The notes beneath the pieces are model-generated. The model saw only the letters and a list, made by a program, of their open reading frames with translations, was not told the DNA's origin and did no database searches. The translations under genes and the position numbers were made by a program. Shown here piece after piece: positions 16,559 through 25,431 of a stretch of 64,000 nucleotides of DNA; position 1 is the first letter of the stretch; each line of letters begins with the position of its first letter. This stretch comes from Saccharopolyspora erythraea (GTDB taxonomy: Bacteria > Actinomycetota > Actinomycetes > Mycobacteriales > Pseudonocardiaceae), in assembly GCF_018141105.1 (NCBI RefSeq), contig NZ_CP054839.1, forward strand, positions 3,410,001-3,474,000. Direction: 5' to 3'.

Positions 16559-17354
16559 GCATCGCGCGGTCCATCGCCCTCGCGATCACGGCGGCGGCCG
16601 AGTGCAGTTCGGGCAGCAGCCGCCGCGGCACGAGCCGGGTGGCCGCCGCGGTGGCCGACACGGCGGCGTGGACCGTGCCGTCGGAACCGGTCACGGGAAC
16701 GGCGACGCTGCCGAATCCCGCAAGCATTTCCTCGATCTCGATCGCGAAACCGCGGGCACGGACGGAGCCGAGCTGGCGTCTGAGCGCTTCGACCGACGAC
16801 ACCGTGCGCGAGGTCAGGTGCGGCAGTCCGGTCCGCGCGAGACGATCGAGGTGCTCGTCGAGGTCCGGGGACGTCGCCAGCAGCAGCTTGCCGGTGGCGG
16901 TGCAGAACGCGGGCAACCTGCCACCGATCCGGGAGTGGCTGTGGATGTTGGCTTCCCCCGCGAGCTTCTCCAGGTAGAGCACGTGGCTGCCGTCGAGCAC
17001 GGCGAGGTGGATCGTCGCGCGCGTGGCCGCGAAGAGGTCGGTGAGGGGCGGCCGGGCGACGGCGCGCAGCACGGCTGAGGCGGGCACCCGCTGGCCTAGC
17101 TCGAAGATCCGCATTCCGAGCTGGTAGGAGTCGCCCCTGCGCTCCAGCAACCCCCATCGCACCAGCTCCTGCGCGAGCCGGTAGGCCGATGCCTTGGGGA
17201 CTCCCGACCGGCGGCTCAGCTCGGTGAGGCGCAGCTGGAACGCGCCGGACTCGAACGCGCCCAGCAGGAGCTGCGCCTTGCCCAGCACCGAGCTGGGGCA
17301 TGCCTGGTCGTCGTCGCGCTGCCCGCCTTCGACCGGGGAATCCTGCGTCGGCAT
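16428..17354 (-). CDS. IclR-family transcriptional regulator (IclR-2)
   Basis: A 308-residue protein close to IclR-1 in sequence: LRLTELSRRSGVPKASAYRLAQELVRWGLLERRGDSYQLGMRIFELGQRVP is the DNA-binding part, followed by TIHLAVLDGSHVLYLEK and RLPAFCTATGKLLLA in the effector domain. The C-terminal 40 residues after AIARAMDRAML are low-complexity (PGEGLPRCAAASRRAG) and lie in the overlap with TetR-1. A palindrome sits 34 bases upstream of the ATG. IclR-1 and IclR-2 look like duplicates, so both could bind related boxes. Confidence 0.87.
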   Translation of the reverse strand: MPTQDSPVEGGQRDDDQACPSSVLGKAQLLLGAFESGAFQLRLTELSRRSGVPKASAYRLAQELVRWGLLERRGDSYQLGMRIFELGQRVPASAVLRAVARPPLTDLFAATRATIHLAVLDGSHVLYLEKLAGEANIHSHSRIGGRLPAFCTATGKLLLATSPDLDEHLDRLARTGLPHLTSRTVSSVEALRRQLGSVRARGFAIEIEEMLAGFGSVAVPVTGSDGTVHAAVSATAAATRLVPRRLLPELHSAAAVIARAMDRAMLTAADVRPHLRGADGSPASRAVPGPGEGLPRCAAASRRAGAAG

Positions 17355-17387
17355 CGGGCCTCCTCACGACCGCGACCAGGATGCTGA

Positions 17388-17403
17388 TTATCCACGTGGA
17401 TAA
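17388..17403. promoter_or_regulatory. 16-bp perfect palindrome TTATCCACGTGGATAA
   Basis: It lies 34 bases upstream of IclR-2 and is far more AT-rich than its surroundings. A likely operator for IclR-2 or for a lost sugar-type regulator; it differs from the GGTYCG boxes. Confidence 0.6.
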
Positions 17404-17414
17404 CCTGAAGTCCA

Positions 17415-17603
17415 GTGCTCGAGCAGCTCCGTCGCGGCCTTGGCGTGCGCGACCTCGCGGACGCGGTCGAAGGCCGGCCCCACCGTGCCAACGCCGAGTT
17501 CGCGTTCCACGTGCTCGAGGCGATGTGCGCGCTGGAAGAAGCCTCTCAGCAGACCCGCGTCGTGCGGCTGGGCAGCAGCTGCCAACGCCCGGAACCTCGA
17601 TGA
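17415..17603 (+). pseudogene. C-terminal remnant of a Gfo/Idh/MocA oxidoreductase
   Basis: This open stretch of about 62 codons reads RGLGVRDLADAVEGRPHRAN then AEFAFHVLEAMCALEEASQ, which is the C-terminal signature of Gfo/Idh/MocA dehydrogenases (GRPHRASGELA-HVLE pattern). The first 300 or so residues, including the Rossmann fold, are missing, and the operator palindrome and IclR-2 gene lie where they should be. Gfo/Idh genes usually pair with sugar-phosphate-isomerase-like genes such as the next one, so this looks like the scar of a deletion. A start codon is not needed to explain it. Confidence 0.65.
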
Positions 17604-17640
17604 GTTCAGAGACAGGCACACTCAGAGCAAAGGACGAAAC

Positions 17641-18528
17641 GTGACCATCAGCCCTGACCGGATCGCGATCAACCCGCTGCAGTGGGTGGCCACCTCCGAC
17701 GGCTGGATCGACCCCGCACTGGCGCCGCCGCTGCCCGAGCAGCTCAAGGTCATCCACGATTCGGGCATCGGATCGCTGCACGCCGATGTGCCCGCGGACA
17801 TGAGCACTTCCGAGTACCGGCGGCTGCTCGAAGACCACGGGCTGTCGCCGGCCCCCGGCTACATCTCCGGGCAGCTCCCCACCGACGAGGAAAGCCTGCG
17901 GGAGTTGCTGGACAAGACCGCGCGGATCAGCGAGGAGCAGGCCGAGCTCGGCCTGCCCACCGTCTTCGTGGCGACGGGCATGTCGAAGGAAGCTCCTCGC
18001 GTGCAACGGCCGGCGGCGGGTGCGGAGTTCAGCCGCGAACGGCTCGAGCGGGTGCGAGACGTGTTCGCGCGGATGGGGGAGGTCACCCGGGCCAACGGCG
18101 TGGCGGCCGCCTTCCACCCGCACGTGGGGACGTGGGCGGAAACCGAGGAGGAGACCCGGTTCATCCTCGACACCGTGCCCGCAGACGTGCTCTCCTTCGG
18201 CCCGGACATCGGCCACCTCGGCTGGGCGGGAGCCGACTGCATCGGCCTGATCCGCGACTACGGTGACAGGGTCGCCAGCCTGCACGTCAAGGATTTCCGC
18301 GCCGATGTGGCCGAAGAGGGCAAGGCAGCGGGGTGGGACTACCGCAGGACGGTCCTCGCCGGTCTGTGGGCCGAACCCGGGCACGCTTCGGTGGACATCC
18401 CGGCGACGTTGCGGGCATTGCCGGACGACTTCGACGGCTGGCTGGTCATCGAGGTCGACCGGGGCGCGCAGGCGACTCCCGAGGACAGCGTCCGGCTGTG
18501 CGGGCAGTGGGCGCAAGAGCAGCACTGA
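17641..18528 (+). CDS. Sugar phosphate isomerase/epimerase-like TIM-barrel protein
   Basis: Start at the GTG at 17641 with AAAGGA upstream; 295 residues. The sequence follows the xylose-isomerase-like TIM barrel: AFHPHVGTWAETEEETRFILD supplies a metal-binding His region, SFGPDIGHLGWAG the Asp/His pair, SLHVKDF the next His, and WLVIEVDRG a late Glu. This is the IolE/IolI or hydroxypyruvate-isomerase group, which isomerises or dehydrates sugars and inositols. It follows the Gfo/Idh remnant and no other sugar gene is near, so its present role is unclear. A hairpin ends the unit. Confidence 0.78.
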   Translation: MTISPDRIAINPLQWVATSDGWIDPALAPPLPEQLKVIHDSGIGSLHADVPADMSTSEYRRLLEDHGLSPAPGYISGQLPTDEESLRELLDKTARISEEQAELGLPTVFVATGMSKEAPRVQRPAAGAEFSRERLERVRDVFARMGEVTRANGVAAAFHPHVGTWAETEEETRFILDTVPADVLSFGPDIGHLGWAGADCIGLIRDYGDRVASLHVKDFRADVAEEGKAAGWDYRRTVLAGLWAEPGHASVDIPATLRALPDDFDGWLVIEVDRGAQATPEDSVRLCGQWAQEQH

Positions 18529-18539
18529 TGTCGGTGGTC

Positions 18540-18573
18540 GGCAGCAGCGGGCTGCCGTGTCACCGCTGCTGCC
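18540..18573. terminator. Hairpin terminator between convergent genes
   Basis: GGCAGCAGCGG at 18540-18550 pairs perfectly with 18563-18573 around a 12-base loop, between the isomerase-like gene and the amidohydrolase. Confidence 0.65.
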
Positions 18574-18585
18574 GCCCCCCACGTT

Positions 18586-19812
18586 CTACTCCGTGGCTGC
18601 CGGAACGAATGCGGCGCGCACGTCGGATACGAGCTCTTCGCTGCTGAACAGCTGTGCCGCGGTCAGCGCGAGCAGCGTCGCACCGTCCAGGGCTGCGCGG
18701 TCACCGACCTCGCCGCCTGCGAGCTCAGCCGCGTTGTGGCTGTGCATGGTGAGCCCCGGGACGAACTCGATGTTCGGGTGCGCGGCAGGCACGACCTCGC
18801 TGACGTTTCCCATGTCCGTCGACCCGGGAAAGGCCGAGTCGAGGAGCGGAACGGTCTCGCGACCCAGCAACGCGAAGTTGTCCTCGATCATCCGGCCGAG
18901 CACCGGGTTCGGTCGCAGCGCGGCATAGGTGGGCGCCTGCTGGCTGATCGTGACCTCGGCTCCTGTCGCCAGCGCCGCTCCCCGTGCGCAGTTCTCCACC
19001 GCCGGCAGCAGCCGGTCGCGCAGGTACCGCGTGTCGGGTGAACGCACGTAGAACCGCAGCGACGTGCGTTCGGGGATGATGTTGGGTGCCTGCCCACCGT
19101 CGGTGACGATCCCGTGCACTCGCGCATCCGGCGGGAGCTGCTGGCGCAGCAGGCCGATCGCCGACAGCGTCAGGGTCGCCGCGTCCAACGCGTTCACACC
19201 CTCCTCCGGGCTGACGGCGGCGTGCGCGGCGCGCCCGGTGAACACCACGTCGAACGCCGCGCGTGCCAGCGTCGTCATCTGGGAGAGGTTCTCTCCCGCC
19301 GGGTGCAGCATGAGAGCCGCGTCGATGCCGTCGAGGTAGCCGCTCTCGATGAGTGGGATCTTGCCGCCGCCGCCTTCTTCCGCGGGCGTGCCGAGCACTA
19401 CCGCGGACCCCGCCACGCCGGGATTGTCGTCGAGCCATCGCTTCGTCGCGAGCGCGGCACCAAGACCCGCTGCGGCGATCACGTTGTGCCCGCAGCCGTG
19501 TCCGATCTCCTCCAGTGCGTCGTACTCGCAGAGGAAAGCGATCGTCGGTCCGGGGCCCGCCGGTTCCCGGTGCCTGCCGACGAATGCCGTGGGGAGGCCG
19601 GCGATCCCGCTGGTCACCGTGAAACCGTGCTCCCGCAGCCGACGCGCGAGAAGATCCGAGGCGAAGTGCTCCTGGAACCGGATCTCCGGTTTCGCGTGGA
19701 TCTGGTGGCTGGTGTCCAGTACCAGGTCCTCGATCTCGTGCACACGTGCGCGCAGCTCGGGGAGTAGGTCCCCGCCCGATGCCGTGCCGGGTTCCGTCGG
19801 CTGTTGGGTCAT
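18586..19812 (-). CDS. M20D amidohydrolase, AbgB-like
   Basis: A 408-residue metal-dependent hydrolase with intact motifs: CEYDALEEIGHGCGHNV near residues 95-111, LGTPAEEGGGGK with the catalytic Glu pair near 140, AHAAVSPEEGVNALDA in the lid domain and a late MHSHN block. The DALxxIGHGCGHN form is that of p-aminobenzoyl-glutamate hydrolase subunit AbgB and other M20D aminoacylases. It cleaves an amide between an acyl or aroyl group and an amino acid. The AbgT-type transporter gene lies just upstream in the same direction (25-base gap), so uptake and cleavage are paired. The ATG at 19812 has GGAG upstream. Confidence 0.87.
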   Translation of the reverse strand: MTQQPTEPGTASGGDLLPELRARVHEIEDLVLDTSHQIHAKPEIRFQEHFASDLLARRLREHGFTVTSGIAGLPTAFVGRHREPAGPGPTIAFLCEYDALEEIGHGCGHNVIAAAGLGAALATKRWLDDNPGVAGSAVVLGTPAEEGGGGKIPLIESGYLDGIDAALMLHPAGENLSQMTTLARAAFDVVFTGRAAHAAVSPEEGVNALDAATLTLSAIGLLRQQLPPDARVHGIVTDGGQAPNIIPERTSLRFYVRSPDTRYLRDRLLPAVENCARGAALATGAEVTISQQAPTYAALRPNPVLGRMIEDNFALLGRETVPLLDSAFPGSTDMGNVSEVVPAAHPNIEFVPGLTMHSHNAAELAGGEVGDRAALDGATLLALTAAQLFSSEELVSDVRAAFVPAATE

Positions 19813-19837
19813 GCTTGCTCCGATCGTCGTTCTGGTG

Positions 19838-21367
19838 TCAGCGGTTCAGGTACAACGATTCCCCGGGGCCGACGGGCAGTCCCAGCAGCGTCCAAGCCAC
19901 GAAGAACACGACCCAGACGAGGTAGAAGGCGACTGCGTAGGGCACCATCAGGGCGAACAGCGTCCCGATGCCCGCGTCCTTCTTGTACTTCTGCAGGAAG
20001 CCCATCGCGACGGCCAAGGCGGGGCTCAACGGGGCCAGCATGTTGGTCGACGAGTCGGCGATGCGATAGGCGACCTGCACGAAAGCCGGGTTGACGTCGT
20101 GCAGCACGAACATCGGGATGAACACCGGGGCCTCGATGGCCCACAGCGCGGATCCGCTGGAGAGGATGAGGCTGAACAGCACGGTGGCCACGCTGAACAG
20201 CAGCAGTCCGGTGAGTCCGCTGACGCCCGCCGCCTTCATCAGATCCGACCCGGCCACGGCGAGCAGCAACCCCAGCTTGGACCAGTTGAACCAGGCGATC
20301 GCCTGCGCGGCGGCGAAAACCATGAGCAGGAAGCCACCGATGTCCCGCACCGACTCGATCATGATCTTGGGCAGGTCGTTGGCCGAGCGGACTTCACCGA
20401 CCGCGACGCCGTATGCGCTACCGGTCAGCACGAACAGCATGAAGAGCAGTGGGACGATCGCCTGCAGCAGCGGCGAGTCGAGGAACGAGCCGTCGCCGCG
20501 CAGCGGAGCACCGGGCAGGATCGACAGAACCGCCACCGCGGCGATGAACCCGGCCGCGGTGAGCCCCGCGTAGCGCAGGCCGCGTCGCTGCTCCGGCGAA
20601 ACCTCCTTGTCGGGGGCCTCCTCCGTCGGGCCCGAGTACTCGCCCAGCCTCGGTTCCACGACCTTCTCCGTGATGACGACACCGACCACTGTGAGCAGGA
20701 CGGTCGACGCCGACATGAAGTACCAGTTCGACAGCGGGGAAACGGTGTGTCGCCCATCGACGATCGCGGCCGCTTCGGTGGAGATCCCGGACAGCAGGAC
20801 GTCGGTACCGGCGATGACGAAGTTCGCGGTGAATCCGGCTCCCACTGCACCGAAGGCGGCAGCCAGGCCGGCGATCGGGTGGCGTCCCACGGCGAGGAAG
20901 ACGACCGCGGCCAGCGGTGGCACCACGATCATCGCGGCTTCCGACGCGACATTGCTGCAAATCCCGATCAGCACCACCGCGGCGGTCACCAGCCTCCGCG
21001 GCGCGGAGAGGATCGCTCGCGAGAACAGCGTGCTCAACAGCCCGACCCGCTGGGCGAGCCCGATGCCGAACATCATCACGATGACCAGGCCCAGGGGCGG
21101 GAACGAAACGAAGTTCTCCAGCATCGACGTCAGGGCGTAGACCAGCCCTTCGCCGGAGACCAGGCTGCGCACCGCGACCAGCTCGCCGCTTTCCGGATCG
21201 GCTACGCGGACTCCGAACCAGCTGACCACCCAGGAGATCAGGGCGATGACCAAGCCGATGTAGACGAACAGCATGAACGGATGCGGAAGCTTGTTCCCCA
21301 CCTTCTCGATGCCTGTGAGCAGGTGACCGAATACGCGAAACCTGCGACGTGCGAGCGTGGTGCGCAT
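19838..21367 (-). CDS. AbgT-family transporter
   Basis: A 509-residue membrane protein with 11-13 hydrophobic segments and the AbgT hallmarks GNKLPHPFMLF near the start, a SNVASEAAMIVVPPLAA motif, AGFTANFVIAGTDVLLSGI, and late in the chain SSGSALWAIEAPVFIPMF and YRIADSSTNMLAPLSP. Start at the ATG at 21367, which has GGAAGGA upstream; an ATG 30 codons earlier lacks one. AbgT proteins move p-aminobenzoyl-glutamate or related aromatic amides across the membrane using the ion gradient. The M20D hydrolase follows in the operon and an IclR-type box lies upstream. Confidence 0.9.
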   Translation of the reverse strand: MRTTLARRRFRVFGHLLTGIEKVGNKLPHPFMLFVYIGLVIALISWVVSWFGVRVADPESGELVAVRSLVSGEGLVYALTSMLENFVSFPPLGLVIVMMFGIGLAQRVGLLSTLFSRAILSAPRRLVTAAVVLIGICSNVASEAAMIVVPPLAAVVFLAVGRHPIAGLAAAFGAVGAGFTANFVIAGTDVLLSGISTEAAAIVDGRHTVSPLSNWYFMSASTVLLTVVGVVITEKVVEPRLGEYSGPTEEAPDKEVSPEQRRGLRYAGLTAAGFIAAVAVLSILPGAPLRGDGSFLDSPLLQAIVPLLFMLFVLTGSAYGVAVGEVRSANDLPKIMIESVRDIGGFLLMVFAAAQAIAWFNWSKLGLLLAVAGSDLMKAAGVSGLTGLLLFSVATVLFSLILSSGSALWAIEAPVFIPMFVLHDVNPAFVQVAYRIADSSTNMLAPLSPALAVAMGFLQKYKKDAGIGTLFALMVPYAVAFYLVWVVFFVAWTLLGLPVGPGESLYLNR

Positions 21368-21676
21368 GTGCGTTCCTTCCGGCTGCGCGCTCGCGACGAG
21401 CAAAGCGCGATCCGAGGAGCGGAGCGGCGGATCCGAGACCAGTTCCCAGGCGTTCACCGCTCCGGTGCCGTCAGTGCCTGACGAGCAGTTCCGGGAGTCT
21501 CACAGCGGCGCAACCCGCCGCCAACAGAACCGGTCCGCCGAGTGGACCGGCGTGCAACGAGGAGCGTACGCGTCGGTCATGCAAGGAAGTCCCCTCGAAG
21601 ACCGCCCTGCGACTGCCGAGGCGAACGCACCGACCGAGCGCCTTCCGCCTGGTCGGTGCGCGGCCGCTCCTGGTGT
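21368..21676. other. Intergenic region upstream of the AbgT operon
   Basis: About 309 bases with no gene. It separates the AbgT gene from the aldolase gene, both on the minus strand, so it should hold the AbgT promoter and the end of the lower-pathway transcript. One IclR-type box is at 21532-21548. Confidence 0.6.
21532..21548. promoter_or_regulatory. IclR-type box upstream of AbgT
   Basis: GGTCCGCCGAGTGGACC, nearly a perfect palindrome, about 165 bases upstream of the AbgT start. It links the amide uptake operon to the aromatic operons with the same box. Confidence 0.55.
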
Positions 21677-22711
21677 TCAGGCGGTGGTGCCGCCGGCGGC
21701 GGCCAGGTCCAGTGCGATGTCGGTGATCATGTCCTCCTGCCCGCCGACCATGCCGCGGCGGCCGACCTCCACGAGGATCGCCCTGGTGTCCAGGCCGTAC
21801 CGGACGGCCGCCGCCTCGGCGTGGCGGAGGAAGCTGGAGTACACCCCGGCATAGCCCAGGCTCAGCGTTTCGCGGTCCACGCGGACCTCGCGGTCCTGCA
21901 GGGGCCGGACGAGGTCGTCGGCGGCGTCCATGAGTGGGAACAGGTCGCAGCCGTGCTCGAAGCCCATGAGGTCGGCCACCGCGACGAACGCCTCCAGCGG
22001 GCAGTTGCCCGCCCCGGCGCCCTGCCCGGCCAGTGACGCGTCGACGCGGATCGCGCCGTTCTCCACCGCGACGACGCTGTTGGCCACGCCCAGGGCCAGG
22101 TTGTGGTGGGCGTGGATGCCGAGTTCCGTGCTGGGTTCCAGCACGTCGCGATAGGCGCGGAAGCGGTCCCGCACGCCGTCCATGGTGAGCCTGCCGCCCG
22201 AGTCGGTGACGTAAACGCAGGTGGCGCCGTAGGACTCCATCAGCTTGGCCTGCCGGGCGAGTTCGGCGGGCTCGGCCATGTGGGACATCATCAGGAAGCC
22301 GGCGACGTCCATGTCCATCTCGCGGGCGGCCGCGATGTGCTGCGCGGAGATGTCGGCCTCGGTGCAGTGGGTGGCCACGCGCACCGAGCGGATGCCCAGC
22401 GCGTGGGCCTGCCGCAGGTCGGTCAACGTACCGATGCCGGGCAGCAGCAGGGTGGTCGGCACGGCGTGACGGGTGACGTCGCAGACGGCCTCGATCCATT
22501 CCCAGTCCGTGTGGGCGCCGACGCCGTAGGTGATGCTGGAGCCGGACAACCCGTCACCGTGCGCGATCTCGATCGCCGCGACCCCGGCCGCGTCGAGAGC
22601 GGCGGCGATGGCACGGGCCTGTTCGACCGTGTAGCGGTGCCGGATGGCGTGCATGCCGTCGCGCAGCGTGACGTCCTGGATGTACAAGGGGGAGGGAGTG
22701 CTCGTGGTCAT
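21677..22711 (-). CDS. mhpE: 4-hydroxy-2-oxovalerate aldolase (MhpE/DmpG)
   Basis: The 344-residue protein has the DmpG pattern: [14 protein letters not shown] with the catalytic Arg-Asp near residues 17-18, [27 protein letters not shown] with the metal-binding His pair, and AGAGNCPLE. It splits 4-hydroxy-2-oxovalerate into pyruvate and acetaldehyde and channels the aldehyde to its partner dehydrogenase. Its ATG overlaps the dehydrogenase stop (ATGA). The order hydratase, dehydrogenase, aldolase is classic for meta-cleavage pathways (mhpDFE, dmpEFG, hsaEGF). Confidence 0.95.
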   Translation of the reverse strand: MTTSTPSPLYIQDVTLRDGMHAIRHRYTVEQARAIAAALDAAGVAAIEIAHGDGLSGSSITYGVGAHTDWEWIEAVCDVTRHAVPTTLLLPGIGTLTDLRQAHALGIRSVRVATHCTEADISAQHIAAAREMDMDVAGFLMMSHMAEPAELARQAKLMESYGATCVYVTDSGGRLTMDGVRDRFRAYRDVLEPSTELGIHAHHNLALGVANSVVAVENGAIRVDASLAGQGAGAGNCPLEAFVAVADLMGFEHGCDLFPLMDAADDLVRPLQDREVRVDRETLSLGYAGVYSSFLRHAEAAAVRYGLDTRAILVEVGRRGMVGGQEDMITDIALDLAAAGGTTA

Positions 22712-23673
22712 CGGTGTGTTCCCTCGTGTGCGCGGTGGGCGGCGATGCGTTCCGCGGTGCGCATCGCCGCGGAGGTCATGATGTCGAGGTTGCCCGCGTA
22801 CGCGGGCAGGTAGTGGGCGGCTCCCTCCACCTCGAGGAACACCGACACCTTCAGCGCGTCCCCGCCGCCACCTCCCGGCAGCAGCGCGCGCAGCGGGTCG
22901 GCACGGGAGACCCGGTCGAACTGCACCTTCTGCTTGAGGCGGTATCCGGGGACGTATGCCTGCACCCGGCCGACCATCGCCTCGACGGAGGCGGTGACCG
23001 CCTCGGTGTCGCAGTCCGAGACCAGGCAGTGCACGGTGTCGCGCATGATGAGCGGCGGCTCGGCGGGGTTGAGGACGATGATCGCCTTGCCGCGCGCGGC
23101 GCCGCCGACCTCCTCGATCGCGCGGGAGGTGGTCTCGGTGAACTCGTCGATGTTGGCCCGGGTGCCGGGGCCCGCGGACCGGGACGAGATGGAGGCGATG
23201 ATCTCCGCGTAGTGCACGGTGGTCACCGCGGAGACGGCGGCGACGACGGGAATGGTGGCCTGGCCCCCGCAGGTGACCATGTTGACGTTGGAGGCGTCGA
23301 GATGGGCGTCCAGGTTCACCGGGGGCACGACGTAGGGGCCCAGCGCGGCCGGCGTGAGGTCGACGACGGTCCTGCCCAGGGCGCGCAGCACTTCGTCGTG
23401 GTGGCGGTGTGCGCCTGCGGAGGTGGCGTCGAGGACGAACCGGACGTCGTCGAACTCCGGCATCCGGACCAGGCCGTCGACGCCTTCGTGGGTGGTCGCC
23501 ACCTTCAGGCGCCGGGCGCGGGCCAGGCCGTCGGAGTCCGGGTCGATGCCCGCCATCGCGACGATCTCCAGGTTCTCGGACAACCGGAGCACCTTGATCA
23601 TGAGATCGGTGCCGATGTTGCCCGAGCCGATGACCGCCACCTTCGTCCGGTGGCCGGCCGAGCTGCTGCTCAC
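22708..23673 (-). CDS. mhpF: Acetaldehyde dehydrogenase, acylating (MhpF/DmpF)
   Basis: A 321-residue enzyme with an N-terminal NAD-binding [13 protein letters not shown], the catalytic Cys in [12 protein letters not shown] (about residue 133), and the [21 protein letters not shown] block of this family. It turns acetaldehyde from the aldolase into acetyl-CoA with NAD+ and CoA. Start is a GTG at 23673 whose bases overlap the hydratase stop (GTGA); AAGGAG lies upstream. It forms a complex with the aldolase encoded just downstream. Confidence 0.95.
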   Translation of the reverse strand: MSSSSAGHRTKVAVIGSGNIGTDLMIKVLRLSENLEIVAMAGIDPDSDGLARARRLKVATTHEGVDGLVRMPEFDDVRFVLDATSAGAHRHHDEVLRALGRTVVDLTPAALGPYVVPPVNLDAHLDASNVNMVTCGGQATIPVVAAVSAVTTVHYAEIIASISSRSAGPGTRANIDEFTETTSRAIEEVGGAARGKAIIVLNPAEPPLIMRDTVHCLVSDCDTEAVTASVEAMVGRVQAYVPGYRLKQKVQFDRVSRADPLRALLPGGGGGDALKVSVFLEVEGAAHYLPAYAGNLDIMTSAAMRTAERIAAHRAHEGTHR

Positions 23674-24482
23674 AGGTCCTCTCCTTCCGCGGCGAAACGC
23701 ACCTGTACCGACCCCAGCCCGGACACGTGGGCGTCGAAGGCGTCACCCGGCGTGGCCACCGCCATCGGTCCGAGCGCGCCGGTCAGCACGACGTCACCGG
23801 CTCGCAGGGGGTCGCCCATCCTGGCCAGCGTCGAGGCCAGCCACAGGGCCGCGTTGAGAGGACTGCCGAGGCAGTCGGCCCCGCTGCCCTCCGACACGAC
23901 CTGATCGTTGCGGGACAACGCCATCTGCACCGAGCGCAGGTCCACCCGGTCGAGCGGCACCGGAGTGCCGCCGAGTACGAACAGCCCGGACGAGGCGTTG
24001 TCCGCGACGGTGTCGACGATGGTGATGTCCCAGCCCGCGATGCGGCTGTCCACGATCTCCAGCGCGGGCAGCGCGAACTCCGCGGCGCGCAGCAGTTCCG
24101 CCGCGGTGCAGTCGGGGTGCGGCAGGTCGGTGCCCAGGACGAGGGCGACCTCGGCTTCCACCTTCGGTTGCAGCAGGCGTCCCGAGGGCACCACGCCTGC
24201 CTTGACCACGGCCATGTCGGCGAACAGGGCGCCGAAATCGGGCTGTCCGACCCCGAGCTGCCGCTGGACGGCGGGGGAGGTGAGCCCGATCTTGCGGCCG
24301 ACCAGCCTGCGCCCTGCCGCGAGGGCGCGTTCGACGGTGAGCCGTTGCACCGAGTAGGCGGCCTCGACGTCGCCGTCGGCGAACAGGGTGCGCACCGGCT
24401 GGCACGCCTGGCCGGTCTCGGCGGCCTCGGCCAGCAGGTCGGCGGCCTTGACCACCGCCGCGGGGGTGGCGGCGGCGCTCAC
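23670..24482 (-). CDS. mhpD: 2-keto-4-pentenoate hydratase (MhpD/DmpE)
   Basis: A 270-residue protein of the fumarylacetoacetate-hydrolase-like fold: [17 protein letters not shown] near residue 62, [12 protein letters not shown] with the metal-binding Glu residues, [14 protein letters not shown] and late [12 protein letters not shown]. It adds water to 2-hydroxypenta-2,4-dienoate to give 4-hydroxy-2-oxovalerate. First gene of the hydratase-dehydrogenase-aldolase operon, starting with a GTG at 24482. The divergent IclR-3 gene lies 143 bases upstream, so that regulator probably controls this operon. Confidence 0.93.
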   Translation of the reverse strand: MSAAATPAAVVKAADLLAEAAETGQACQPVRTLFADGDVEAAYSVQRLTVERALAAGRRLVGRKIGLTSPAVQRQLGVGQPDFGALFADMAVVKAGVVPSGRLLQPKVEAEVALVLGTDLPHPDCTAAELLRAAEFALPALEIVDSRIAGWDITIVDTVADNASSGLFVLGGTPVPLDRVDLRSVQMALSRNDQVVSEGSGADCLGSPLNAALWLASTLARMGDPLRAGDVVLTGALGPMAVATPGDAFDAHVSGLGSVQVRFAAEGEDL

Positions 24483-24625
24483 GGCAGCCTGCGGGCAGGA
24501 CGGGAGAGCATGGGGAACCTCCAGGGCAACGGGGAGTACGTCGAGTGGTTGCGGCGGGCGATCGCAGGCCGTGCCGCACGGGCTTGGTATAGGCGAGGCG
24601 GACGACGTGTGCCAAGGTTCGTTCC

Positions 24626-25375
24626 ATGTCGCGGAACAGCTCCACCGGCAACATGCTCGACAAAGCGGTGTTCATCCTGGACTCCTTCCGTCCCTCGGGC
24701 GGTGCGTACCGTCTGGCGGAACTGGCGGCGCGTACTGGGTTGACCAAGACCACGACATTCCGGCTGGCGGGCGAGCTGGTGAGGCTGGGCCTGCTCGAAC
24801 GCAGCGGGGACGTCTACCGCCTCGGCGGCAAGCTGTTCGAGCTCGGCTCGCTCGTCCCACGCCGCCAGGACCTGCGCGAAGCCGCGCTGCCGTTCCTCCA
24901 GGACCTCTTCGAGACCACGAGGCAGACGGTCCACCTGGGCATCCGGGAGGGAAGCGAGGTCGTCTACGTCGAACGCATCCACGGCCACGACCCGTTGCCG
25001 CTGCCCTCCCGCATCGGTGGTCGCCTCCCGCTCACCTGCACCGGCGTGGGCAAGGCCCTGCTGGCCTTCTCCGACGCCGCGCTCGCCGAGGAGCTGCTGG
25101 CGCTACCGCTGCCGAAGCTGACCCGGTTCTCGGTCACCGACCCGGAGCGGATGCGCACGGCGATCGAACAGGCGCAGGTCTCCGGGCTGGCCTACGAGGA
25201 ACAGGAGGCGGCGCTGGGCGTGAGCTGCATCGCGGCCCCGGTGTTCGACGGCGCCGTGGCGGTCGCCGCGCTGTCGGTCGCCGTGCCCCGGGAGCAGTTC
25301 CGGCCGGCACAGCTGGCCCCCGCCGTGCGGACCGCGGCCCTGGGGCTGTCGCGAGTTCTTCGCACCAGTGGCTGA
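24626..25375 (+). CDS. IclR-family transcriptional regulator (IclR-3)
   Basis: The 249-residue protein has the winged-helix part YRLAELAARTGLTKTTTFRLAGELVRLGLLERSGDVYRLGGKLFELGSLVP and an effector domain with TVHLGIREGSEVVYVER, GGRLPLTCTGVGKALLAF. The HTH sequence differs from IclR-1 and IclR-2, so it may read another site. It is divergent from the lower-pathway operon (143-bp gap) and upstream of an MHS transporter. By position it is the local activator or repressor of 2-hydroxydienoate breakdown. Confidence 0.87.
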   Translation: MSRNSSTGNMLDKAVFILDSFRPSGGAYRLAELAARTGLTKTTTFRLAGELVRLGLLERSGDVYRLGGKLFELGSLVPRRQDLREAALPFLQDLFETTRQTVHLGIREGSEVVYVERIHGHDPLPLPSRIGGRLPLTCTGVGKALLAFSDAALAEELLALPLPKLTRFSVTDPERMRTAIEQAQVSGLAYEEQEAALGVSCIAAPVFDGAVAVAALSVAVPREQFRPAQLAPAVRTAALGLSRVLRTSG

Positions 25376-25431
25376 AGGAGTCCAAAGGAGATCGACATCG
25401 GCTTCGGGTCGTCATGGCGAGCTGGGAGGCC

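Noticed and set aside
19349-21481. Plus-strand frame of 710 codons opposite AbgT
   Set aside because: Very polar repeated Arg/Gly/Gln/His composition, typical of antisense to a membrane protein gene.
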